Of a stretch of 64,000 bases of DNA, positions 37,701 to 44,375 are shown piece by piece. The stretch is from assembly GCF_016775155.1 (NCBI RefSeq), contig NZ_JAEUGD010000061.1, positions 59,076-123,075 of the forward strand, in the 5' to 3' direction. Both the position numbers and the translations under genes were made by a program. How positions within the stretch are numbered: the stretch's first letter is position 1; each line of letters begins with the position of its first letter. The notes beneath the pieces were generated by a model. That model was not told where the DNA came from, did no database searches, and worked only from the letters and a program-made list of their open reading frames with translations. This stretch comes from Fulvivirga marina. GTDB taxonomy: Bacteria; Bacteroidota; Bacteroidia; Cytophagales; Cyclobacteriaceae.

Positions 37701-37847
37701 AGCTATGTGGAGAAAATGATGATGAGACTGTTGGTGCAAGAATTAAAAAACAACCATCACCTTCCATTAACCATGGAGCGAACAAAACAAATTAATCATT
37801 TACTGGTAAAAGAATACTTAAACGAATATCACGGTAGAAGGGTATGA
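34776..37847 (+). CDS. hsdR: Type I restriction enzyme R subunit
   Basis: This is the motor and nuclease subunit of a type I restriction-modification system. It is full length, 1023 residues. The N-terminal PD-(D/E)xK nuclease has F-R-P-D-I near 115 and F-I-E-V-K-K near 130. The SF2 translocase follows, with Walker A Q-G-S-G-K-T near 314, D-E-V-H near 427, T-G-T-P near 455 and L-T-R-V-N-R-T near 669. A helical C-terminal region that contacts the methylase follows. The stop overlaps the hsdM start (ATGA), so the subunits are translated in a coupled way. Confidence 0.96.
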   Translation: MIHNEDSRVKIPTLLHLTRLGYNYLSLKEAVWDINTNIFTDVFKESIGKINPELEESDIGRLYDEISLDLENEDLGRVFYQKLINQSSPRLIDFKDFANNSFHVVTELPYEKDDDNFRPDIILLINGMPLAFIEVKKPNNLEGIQAEHIRIEKRFKNKKFRKFINLTQLMVFSNNMEYDDEAIQPLQGAFYATTAYGKPTFNYFREEDKFDLNALLQPENPGTEDYILKDTNYVGIKSTPEFKTNKNPNTPTNRICTSLFQKDRLAFILRYAFTYVEEDLGKLEKHIMRYPQLFATKAIEQKLEEGVKKGIIWHTQGSGKTALAYYNVRYLTDYFQKKGVIPKFYFIVDRIDLAEQASREFRHRDLIVHSVNSKEQFIKDIKSTTVLHNVSGKREITVVNIQKFEDDKNVVRNTDYQVNIQRVYFLDEVHRSYNPKGSFLANLQESDSNAIKIGLTGTPLLGNDYNSRTLFGDYIHKYYYNKSIADGYTLRLIREEIETSYKLTLQKALEEIEILKGDADRKKIYAHHKFAEPMLDYIIMDFEKARITNGDSSLGAMVICDSSDQAKMMHEVFQEKYAQQDEDELPLAAEPTLAYAKKKSESYKVTTAALILHDIGTKEDRKNLVKDYKAGNIDILFVFNMLLTGFDAKRLKKLYLGRVIKAHNLLQALTRVNRTYKNYRYGYVVDFADIKKEFDKTNQAYFNELQSELGDEMESYSKLFKTQEEINAEIDEIKEVLFHFDTSNAEVFSQQISQISERAEMLKITRVLNNARSLYNLIRLSGNYDLLDKLDFHKLTVLSREANDRLALINTKEALESSVDTSNLLNIALEDVLFAFTKVSEEEMILADEYKEILRRTRETLGGNFDPADPEFISLREELERLFKKKKLNEITKEQMEANIKALEKIHKEAKELERKNQLLRAKYDHDAKYTRLHKRLMEKDPLTSCEQKLFEALQALKSKADEHVLNNSNMLDNESYVEKMMMRLLVQELKNNHHLPLTMERTKQINHLLVKEYLNEYHGRRV

Positions 37848-39466
37848 GCACACAAGAATTTGAAAAGAAAACAAAAGAACTGATTGACAGCCTGAAGAGC
37901 GTTTGTGCAAATCATGGGTTAGGTAACGATGGTAATGAGTTTAAGATCATTACACAGGTGTTTCTGTACAAGTTTATCAACGATAAGTTTGTACATGAAA
38001 TCAAAAAACTGGATAAAGACATAGCTAAGGCTAAGAATTGGGAAGAAGCGTTAAAAGCAAAGAGTGAGGAAGACTATGAGTTTTTGATGGTGCAGCTGGA
38101 TGAAAGTACCGCCCGCATTAGTCCGGATCACTTTATTTCTTCGCTGTTTGATCGACAAAATGAACCCGATTTTGCTAAGATTTTTGATGATACCTTGCTC
38201 GATATCGCCAAAGAGAACAGTGATCTATTCTCGGTGGTGACTAACAGTGGCGAAAAGGTGGTACTCTTTGAAAACATCAGTAAGTACGTGGTGGACGATC
38301 GGGATGAGTTTTGCAGAGCCATTGTAAACAAGCTGGTTGGATTTAGTTTTGAGCATATCTTTCATGAGAAGTTCGACTTTTATGCGACCATTTTTGAGTA
38401 TTTAATTAAAGACTATAACACCAATAGTGGTGGTAAATATGCCGAGTATTTCACCCCACATGCGGTAGCAAAAATTATGGCGCGATGCCTCGTACATGGG
38501 GAGGTCAGTAATGTAAAATGCTATGATCCCTCAGCGGGATCGGGAACATTACTTATGAACCTGGCTCATCAGATTGGGGAAGACCGATGCACGATCTATT
38601 CGCAGGATATTTCTCAGAAGTCATCCAACTTATTGCGACTGAATTTGATACTGAACGACCTGGTGCATTCCATTCCGAACATTGTGCAAGGGAACACCAT
38701 TCTTCGCCCCTACCACAAGGATAAGAACGAGCAACTGCAACAGTTCGATTTCATTGTTTCTAACCCACCTTTTAAGTTAGATTTCTCCGATTACCGCGAT
38801 CAGTTGGATGTTGATGCCAATAACGAACGGTTCTTTGCCGGGATACCTAATGTGCCTAGCAAGAAGAAGGAGTCAATGGCGATTTACCTGCTCTTTTTAC
38901 AGCATATTATGTACTCACTCAGTGAAAAAGGAAAAGCAGCCATTGTAGTACCTACCGGATTTATTACTGCACAAAGTGGTGTTGAAAAGAAAATACGGGA
39001 GAGGCTGGTAAAAGAGCGTATGCTGGCTGGTGTAGTAAGTATGCCAAGCAATATTTTCGCTTCAACGGGCACCAATGTGTCCATCCTGTTTATCGACAAG
39101 GAGAATAAAGAAGATGTAGTGTTAGTGGATGCTTCAGGATTGGGAACTAAAGTGAAAGTGGATGATAAAAACCAGCGAACCCTTTTATCTGAAGAAGAGG
39201 AAGATCGAATTATTAATACCTTCAATAAAAAAGAAGTGGTGGATGATTTTTCTGTAGTAGTGAGCTATGAAGATATTGAAGCAAAAAACCATTCATTAAG
39301 TGCAGGACAGTATTTTGAGGTGAAGATTGAGTATGTGGATATAACCGAAGAAGATTTTATAAATAGGCTGAATGGACATAAATCAAAACTAAATAGCTTA
39401 TTCAAGGATTCTGCCCGTTTGGAAGTAGAAATTGAAAATGAGTTAAATCGTTTGATATTAAAATAA
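37844..39466 (+). CDS. hsdM: Type I restriction enzyme M subunit (adenine-N6 methyltransferase)
   Basis: This is the methylase subunit that protects host DNA and forms the core complex with HsdS. It has 540 residues. The SAM-binding motif D-P-S-A-G-S-G-T-L-L is near residue 228 and the catalytic N-P-P-F near 307. The N-terminal helical HsdM domain and the G-K-Y-A-E-Y-F-T-P-H signature near 199 are present. It overlaps hsdR by 4 nt and hsdS by 1 nt (TAATG). Confidence 0.97.
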   Translation: MSTQEFEKKTKELIDSLKSVCANHGLGNDGNEFKIITQVFLYKFINDKFVHEIKKLDKDIAKAKNWEEALKAKSEEDYEFLMVQLDESTARISPDHFISSLFDRQNEPDFAKIFDDTLLDIAKENSDLFSVVTNSGEKVVLFENISKYVVDDRDEFCRAIVNKLVGFSFEHIFHEKFDFYATIFEYLIKDYNTNSGGKYAEYFTPHAVAKIMARCLVHGEVSNVKCYDPSAGSGTLLMNLAHQIGEDRCTIYSQDISQKSSNLLRLNLILNDLVHSIPNIVQGNTILRPYHKDKNEQLQQFDFIVSNPPFKLDFSDYRDQLDVDANNERFFAGIPNVPSKKKESMAIYLLFLQHIMYSLSEKGKAAIVVPTGFITAQSGVEKKIRERLVKERMLAGVVSMPSNIFASTGTNVSILFIDKENKEDVVLVDASGLGTKVKVDDKNQRTLLSEEEEDRIINTFNKKEVVDDFSVVVSYEDIEAKNHSLSAGQYFEVKIEYVDITEEDFINRLNGHKSKLNSLFKDSARLEVEIENELNRLILK

Positions 39467-40743
39467 TGAAATATAAGCGATTGGGTGACATTGTGAATTT
39501 TAAAAGAGGATATGACCTTCCATCATATAACAGAATTGATGGGCCATATCCAATTATTAGTTCATCTGGTAAGTCTGGATGTCACAACGAATACAAAGCT
39601 GAAGGAGAAGGTATCATTATTGGACGCTATGGTACTTTGGGGAGACCTCACTACATAAATGGAAAATATTGGCCTCATAATACTGCCTTATATGTGACAA
39701 ATTTTAAGGGTAATTATCCAAAATATATTTATTATTTGCTCAGCTGCTTAGGGAATCTTCAAACAGCTGATAAAAGCACTGTCCCAGGCATTAATAGAAA
39801 CGATCTTCATGAAATCAACATACCTTATATAGATAATTATCAAAAGGAAATAGCCGACGCTTTGTGGAAACTCGACTCCAAAATCGAGCTCAATAATAAA
39901 ATCAATACAGAGCTGGAGGCCATGGCCAAGCTAATTTATGATTATTGGTTTGTGCAGTTTGATTTTCCCATCTCCAAAGAACAGGCTGTTTTGATGGGCA
40001 AGCCCGATTTAGAAGGAAAGCCTTATAAATCCTCTGGTGGTAAAATGGTTTATAATGAGCAGTTGAAAAGGGAGATACCTGAGGGGTGGGAGGTGAAGGA
40101 GTTGGGTGACTTGGGCAGCTTTAAAAACGGTGTAAATTATAATCCATCAAACCCTGGAAAAATTGCCTGTCCAATTATCAATGTTAGAAATATCAGTGCA
40201 AGCAGTTACTTTCTAAAAAATGAAGATTTGGATACTGTATACTTAAGGGAATCTGATGTAAAGAAATATTCCGTACACGATGGAAGTATAATTATTGCAA
40301 GGAGTGGTATTCCAGGAGCCACCAGGTTGATATCTGATATTACTGAGAATACCTTGTACTGCGGATTTGCAATTCATTATCAATTAGAGGATTTATCTCA
40401 AAAAATACCGGTCTTTTTCTTTCTCAAATCAATTGAGCAGGCAATAAATCAAGGTTCAGGGGGAACAATTCTAAAGAATGTAAATCAAGGAACACTAAAT
40501 GCCTTGAAAATTGTATTGCCAGAGACTGGTAATAATCTTCTTAAAAGATTTAATGACAAGATTCAGCCAATGTTTGATAAGATTAACCTGATTCAAAAAG
40601 AAAACCAAAAACTCTCCGAGCTTCGGGATTGGCTATTGCCTATGCTAATGAATGGGCAAGTAACCATTAAAGATGCCGTGCACTATGTAAACGAGCATAC
40701 CGTAAGCATGGCCGCTGAGGGAAAGGAGGGGTATGGAGAATAG
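39466..40743 (+). CDS. hsdS: Type I restriction enzyme S (specificity) subunit
   Basis: This is the DNA-sequence-recognition subunit, 425 residues. Two target-recognition domains (about 1-145 and 205-375) each end in a conserved helix: Q-K-E-I-A-D-A-L-W-K-L-D-S-K-I near 125-139 and K-I-N-L-I-Q-K-E-N-Q-K-L near 372-385. The bipartite structure predicts a split recognition site of unknown sequence. It overlaps the following GIY-YIG gene by 11 nt. Confidence 0.95.
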   Translation: MKYKRLGDIVNFKRGYDLPSYNRIDGPYPIISSSGKSGCHNEYKAEGEGIIIGRYGTLGRPHYINGKYWPHNTALYVTNFKGNYPKYIYYLLSCLGNLQTADKSTVPGINRNDLHEINIPYIDNYQKEIADALWKLDSKIELNNKINTELEAMAKLIYDYWFVQFDFPISKEQAVLMGKPDLEGKPYKSSGGKMVYNEQLKREIPEGWEVKELGDLGSFKNGVNYNPSNPGKIACPIINVRNISASSYFLKNEDLDTVYLRESDVKKYSVHDGSIIIARSGIPGATRLISDITENTLYCGFAIHYQLEDLSQKIPVFFFLKSIEQAINQGSGGTILKNVNQGTLNALKIVLPETGNNLLKRFNDKIQPMFDKINLIQKENQKLSELRDWLLPMLMNGQVTIKDAVHYVNEHTVSMAAEGKEGYGE

Positions 40744-41332
40744 TCCTACTATAAACTATGCAGGGGAAACTGTCCCCATTTCTAATGATCTAATAGCAAA
40801 ATGCCAAGCGCATGTTTCGGGATTATCGAGCAAAAACAAATATAAGTTTGAGGAGTTGTTTTTTCCTGTCAAAAACGAATATCACAGAAATACTTCCATA
40901 TGGCTGAGTATCTATAACAATTGGGATAAAGACGAATACAAAGAAGCCGAAAAACCTGAGTCAGAACAGAGAAGTAAAAATGAGGTGAAAGGACTTTATA
41001 TCTTTTATGAAAATCATAAGGCCATCTATGTGGGGATATCGAGGAAGATATTAAGAAGATTAAAGAACCATTTTCGAGGTACAACCCATAATGAAGCCAG
41101 CTTAGTTTATCTCATGTTAAGAGACAAGCACGACAAAAAGCATAAACTGTATAAAGGTAATCGATCAGATTTAAAGCTGTTTGAAGATGAAAGAGAAATG
41201 GTCCAAACTGAAATGCTAGCCAATTGGAAAATTGCCATTATTCCCATAGAAGATAATTATGAAATGTATTTAACGGAGCTTTTAATTGCTTGTGAGCTAA
41301 AGACGAAGTGGAATACGTTTGAAACGCATTAA
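40733..41332 (+). CDS. GIY-YIG nuclease-domain protein in the type I R-M operon
   Basis: This 199-residue protein has a GIY-YIG nuclease-like C-terminal half. G-L-Y-I-F is at about 87-91, Y-V-G-I-S at 99-103, a basic helix with R-K-I-L-R-R-L-K-N-H at 104-113 (holding the catalytic-type Arg), and a T-E-L-L segment near 181-184 that can supply the metal-binding Glu. Residues 1-80 match nothing I know. The gene overlaps hsdS by 11 nt, so it is translated as part of the operon. An accessory nuclease in a type I system is not standard. It could widen the defence or act as a back-up effector; this is inference. Confidence 0.75.
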   Translation: MENSPTINYAGETVPISNDLIAKCQAHVSGLSSKNKYKFEELFFPVKNEYHRNTSIWLSIYNNWDKDEYKEAEKPESEQRSKNEVKGLYIFYENHKAIYVGISRKILRRLKNHFRGTTHNEASLVYLMLRDKHDKKHKLYKGNRSDLKLFEDEREMVQTEMLANWKIAIIPIEDNYEMYLTELLIACELKTKWNTFETH

Positions 41333-41347
41333 TTAAAAGATCAAAAA

Positions 41348-41796
41348 ATGAGTGGATTTAAACTTTTGGCAATTCGCCCTCTAAAAGGTTGTCATCCTGA
41401 CTATCATAAAGTTCTTGTTCCAGGAGAAATTTATCAGTTTTATCAAGACTATAAATTTGAAATGGACGGATCAGAAGTTTCTGAAATAAAACATACGTCA
41501 ACCGTTCCTGAAAACCTGTACGATGTTGGTGATTTAAAAGTAAGTATCTCTGCTATAGTTGGCAAGAATGGTTCAGGCAAAAGTACAATTACTGAATTGT
41601 TGTATTATTTATTAAGGCTCAGATTTATAATAAGGCTTACCGAAAAAAGCTTATCGATTCATTCCCTGACCTTTTAACACATCCTAGTTTATCCAATAGA
41701 ATCTTTGTGGGAAATTATACTGAACCATTAGAGATCCATAAACGTCCTTTAGCCAAGTTCACCCAAGATATTGCACGTCAACTGGGACTGATCTAG
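41348..41796 (+). pseudogene. Truncated AAA/ABC-type ATPase gene (remnant)
   Basis: The 5' part (ATG at 41348) encodes 109 residues with an intact Walker A G-K-N-G-S-G-K-S-T near residue 76, then runs out of family-like sequence and stops at 41677. In another frame, from about 41596 to the TAG at 41796, the DNA encodes a plausible C-terminal protein segment ending A-R-Q-L-G-L-I. The simplest reading is a defence-type ATPase gene that has lost its middle by deletion, leaving the two ends out of frame. It follows the GIY-YIG gene by 15 nt and was probably once part of the operon. Confidence 0.6.
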
Positions 41797-41827
41797 TGTT
41801 TAGCCCCTCAGCAATTTATCATGTAAC

Positions 41828-41852
41828 AAAAAAACCGATCATTTCTGACCGG
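41828..41852 (-). terminator. Intrinsic terminator of the rtcB-prfH operon
   Basis: On the minus strand a 7-bp stem (41846-41852 with 41835-41841, one G-T pair) closes a GAAA tetraloop and is followed by seven T. It lies about 10 nt beyond the prfH stop. Confidence 0.88.
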
Positions 41853-41863
41853 CCTCCTTAAAA

Positions 41864-42505
41864 TCAACTCCTCACCACAAACTTCACCCCTTCAAAAACC
41901 TTAACCGGATTCCCGCGCTGTAGAGACAAATGCTCCCGCCATTGTTCATCTATTCTCTCCTGTATCTTATCGATGTCGAGCTGGCTAAGGGCCAGTTTTA
42001 TTTTCTCAATGGCTGCCTTTTTATTTTGCAGTTGAGACTTTGAATCGCTGGCCGCAGCGGTTATGCCGGATGGCTTGTGAGTTACTCTCACTGCCGTTTC
42101 CACTTTGTTTCGATGCTGACCACCCGGACCCGATGCCCTATAAGTATCGAAGGTAAGGTCAGATTCTTTGTAGTCATGATACTCTGTCTCCATGAATAAA
42201 CTAATACCCACAAACCAGTTCTTTCTTTTATGAAATTTCCGGTAAGGGCTCTTACCTATCCACTGCACAGTACCTTCCCATTCTCCTGCTTTTCCTCTTG
42301 CCTCCTCGCCACTAACTTGTATTAAACAAGAGTTGAGCGTACCTGGCTCTGACCCTTTACTTCTGCTTATGGTTTTACCAACCAAACCCGCAGCTTTAAA
42401 GTCCGAAAGTACGTGTTTGAGCAGCTGCGCAACTACCCAGGCACATTCTGCCGGCCCCCTGCCGGCAGATATCTGCATGTATATATTGTCTTTTTTTGAA
42501 TTCAT
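41864..42505 (-). CDS. prfH: Peptide chain release factor homologue PrfH
   Basis: PrfH is a class-I release-factor paralogue that frees nascent peptide from ribosomes whose 16S rRNA is damaged in the decoding centre, so that RtcB can re-ligate the rRNA. The protein has 213 residues, much shorter than RF1/RF2, and lacks the stop-codon-reading domain. The catalytic G-P-G-G-Q-H-R-N-K motif is at 126-134, within a normal domain 3. It begins 5 nt after the rtcB stop and is co-transcribed with it, which is the known RtcB-PrfH pairing. Confidence 0.94.
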   Translation of the reverse strand: MNSKKDNIYMQISAGRGPAECAWVVAQLLKHVLSDFKAAGLVGKTISRSKGSEPGTLNSCLIQVSGEEARGKAGEWEGTVQWIGKSPYRKFHKRKNWFVGISLFMETEYHDYKESDLTFDTYRASGPGGQHRNKVETAVRVTHKPSGITAAASDSKSQLQNKKAAIEKIKLALSQLDIDKIQERIDEQWREHLSLQRGNPVKVFEGVKFVVRS

Positions 42506-42510
42506 AACCG

Positions 42511-43917
42511 TTAATTTTTGTCCATTCTTACAATTTTGGGTAAAAACTGACCTATAACTTCCACCAGGTCTTTCTGGCTCTTCATCACCTCCTCGATGTT
42601 TTTGTAAGCTATAGGAGCTTCATCAGTACCTCCTCCAATAAGGGTAACTTTGTGCTCACTCAGCAACTTCTTCATGGCACTGCCAGAAATAGACTCTCTC
42701 GCTGCCTGTCGCGACATCTTCCTTCCTGCGCCATGCGATGCGCTTTGTAAAGCACCCTCATGGCCTTTACCTCTAACGATAAAGCCCGGTGCCGTCATCG
42801 ATCCCGGTATGATTCCCAATTCGCCTTCACTGGCAGGGGTTGCTCCTTTTCGATGAACAATCAACTCTTCACCTTCTGCTTGCTTTTCCTTCCATGCGAA
42901 ATTGTGATGGTTCTCAATGTTGATCACCGGCTTAATGCCCAAGTACTTACTTAAATGATGATGTATCTGATCATGACATGCCTTGGCGTAATCACCTGCC
43001 AGATTCATGGATAGCCAGTATTCCTGTCCTTCTTCTGTCGACAGATCGAGCCAGGCCAGGTGCCGTGCACTCTTTGGCAGCAGACACTTCTCCATGGCGA
43101 TGCCCATGTAGTGCTTAGCAATGGAAGCTCCCAGGCCACGCGAACCGGAATGAGACAATAAACCAATATACTCTCCCGCAGGTAAGTCCAGTCCATTATC
43201 ATTCGCCAAACTAACCAACCCAAACTCCACAAAATGATTTCCTGAACCGGACGTACCCAATTGCTTGACGGCTTTTCCATGCAACTGCTTCAGAAGACTT
43301 GTTGCACCAAACTCTGTGCGATCCAGTATTTCATGCTCCTGTGTGATACCCAACTCACCACCTGTACCAAAATTGGTTCTCTCTTTCAGCGAAGATTTGA
43401 ACCGATAGGCATGCTTTTGCAGGTACCTTGAATCCAGATCATAAATACTCAGGCTCATTCTACAACCTATGTCCAGCCCTACTCCGTAAGGGATCGCCGC
43501 ATTTTCGGCGGCTAACACCCCACCAATGGGCAGGCCATACCCCTGATGCGCGTCTGGCATCATGGCCCCCTTTCTGGCAATAGGCAGCCTCATGGCCAAC
43601 TCCATTTGCTGATAGGCATTACTGGTAATATGCTTTCTCCCAAACACCTGAAACTGGCCACCATCTTTAAGCAGTGGTATTTCAGATTTCTCCTTCAGCA
43701 CCTCCACGGGCTGAAATTCCCTGGCTAAAGTGTTCCAATGTTCATGATCCAGATAGTCTGTATAGTGTTGTTTTACATCATGTAGTAATGCTAATTGCTC
43801 CTCTTTCGAGGAATGTTTATAATGTTTTGAAATGATATCAATAGCCAAACTAATGGCCTGATTATTTGAATAATTAATTTTCCTAAGGTCTTTCCCCTTG
43901 AGTTTACTCTTGCCCAT
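42511..43917 (-). CDS. rtcB: RNA ligase RtcB (PrfH-associated type)
   Basis: This is a GTP- and manganese-dependent 3'-phosphate/5'-OH RNA ligase. From the ATG at 43917 it has 468 residues. Features are P-D-A-H-Q-G-Y-G-L-P-I-G-G at 121-133, the metal-binding Cys in G-L-D-I-G-C-R-M at 147-154, S-G-N-H-F-V-E-F near 230, and the C-terminal G-G-G-T-D-E-A-P segment. The frame remains open to an ATG at 44055, but that stretch is the terminator hairpin and is not protein-like. Paired with prfH it should repair nuclease-cleaved 16S rRNA. Its expression is probably controlled by the leader at 44016-44185. Confidence 0.94.
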   Translation of the reverse strand: MGKSKLKGKDLRKINYSNNQAISLAIDIISKHYKHSSKEEQLALLHDVKQHYTDYLDHEHWNTLAREFQPVEVLKEKSEIPLLKDGGQFQVFGRKHITSNAYQQMELAMRLPIARKGAMMPDAHQGYGLPIGGVLAAENAAIPYGVGLDIGCRMSLSIYDLDSRYLQKHAYRFKSSLKERTNFGTGGELGITQEHEILDRTEFGATSLLKQLHGKAVKQLGTSGSGNHFVEFGLVSLANDNGLDLPAGEYIGLLSHSGSRGLGASIAKHYMGIAMEKCLLPKSARHLAWLDLSTEEGQEYWLSMNLAGDYAKACHDQIHHHLSKYLGIKPVINIENHHNFAWKEKQAEGEELIVHRKGATPASEGELGIIPGSMTAPGFIVRGKGHEGALQSASHGAGRKMSRQAARESISGSAMKKLLSEHKVTLIGGGTDEAPIAYKNIEEVMKSQKDLVEVIGQFLPKIVRMDKN

Positions 43918-44015
43918 AAAGCGTTTTGATAAACGAATAGAAAAGTGAGGACACAGCAGTGCCAACACATTTCTGAAATAATTTAATTGAGATTGGCGAC
44001 CGGAAATTTGGGTAT

Positions 44016-44046
44016 AAAAAAAGTCCTGATGGAAAACCATCAGGAC
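44016..44046 (-). terminator. Attenuator terminator in the rtcB leader
   Basis: On the minus strand, a perfect 10-bp stem (44037-44046 with 44023-44032) and TTTT loop is followed by seven T (44016-44022). It lies about 100 nt before the rtcB ATG and downstream of the operon's own promoter, so it must be read through for rtcB to be expressed. The upstream aaRS operon has its own terminator at 44324-44355, which argues that this one is regulatory. Confidence 0.8.
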
Positions 44047-44089
44047 CGGATACATCTTTATCAGTAAGCGCTTGTTACTTAATCCGGTC
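44044..44089 (-). promoter_or_regulatory. Predicted antiterminator hairpin of the rtcB leader
   Basis: A perfect 8-bp pairing, GACCGGAT (44082-44089) with ATCCGGTC (44044-44051), encloses an inner 5-bp stem (44075-44079 with 44063-44067). Its 3' arm shares three bases with the 5' arm of the terminator, so the two folds compete. Its 5' arm begins at the last base of the leader ORF stop codon, so a ribosome finishing the leader would cover it. Confidence 0.6.
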
Positions 44090-44121
44090 TATAGTTCGAT
44101 ATGATAATATTGCACCAACAT
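44089..44121 (-). CDS. Leader peptide of the rtcB-prfH operon (10 residues)
   Basis: An ATG at 44121 opens a ten-codon ORF (MLVQYYHIEL, stop TAG at 44089-44091). It is preceded at 4 nt by AAAGGAGG (44126-44133), a near-perfect Shine-Dalgarno sequence, which is unusual in Bacteroidota, where most genes lack one. Codons 2 and 3 (TTG, GTG) are in-frame alternative starts with more typical spacing. It lies about 25-30 nt downstream of a good promoter and about 43 nt before the terminator. The position and ribosome-binding site indicate a translation-sensing leader rather than a functional protein. Confidence 0.65.
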   Translation of the reverse strand: MLVQYYHIEL

Positions 44122-44153
44122 AATGCCTCCTTTCTTAAATGAGGATGAGTTTG

Positions 44154-44185
44154 CAAAGGTATTACGGTTTTATTGATGAATCCAA
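44154..44185 (-). promoter_or_regulatory. Promoter of the rtcB-prfH operon
   Basis: On the minus strand, TACCTTTG (44154-44161) is an exact TAnnTTTG -7 element, and a TTG (44183-44185) lies 21 nt upstream as the -33 element. Transcription should start near 44148. Confidence 0.7.
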
Positions 44186-44323
44186 GGGAAAAGTTAATTT
44201 TTAAAACATGTTACTGGTGATTCAATTTCCTAATTTATTAGAACCGCTCAAATTATCATTTAACGATGGAGTAGCATACTATATCAATTTAAACGTTCTA
44301 ATGACATACCAGCTTAAATAAAT

Positions 44324-44355
44324 AGACCGCAGGAAGTATAAACTTACCACGGTCT
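44324..44355 (-). terminator. Terminator of the ten-gene biosynthetic operon
   Basis: On the minus strand, a long hairpin with a 6-bp base (AGACCG with CGGTCT, 44350-44355 and 44324-44329) continues through G-T pairs to an upper AAGT/ACTT stem. A T-rich tract follows. It lies about 20 nt beyond the stop of the last gene. Confidence 0.78.
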
Positions 44356-44375
44356 CAAAAAATGTTCTGCTAAAA

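Noticed and set aside
43918..44055. N-terminal extension of RtcB to the ATG at 44055
   Set aside because: The extension is encoded by the terminator hairpin and its T run, is not protein-like, and the family normally starts close to the ATG at 43917.
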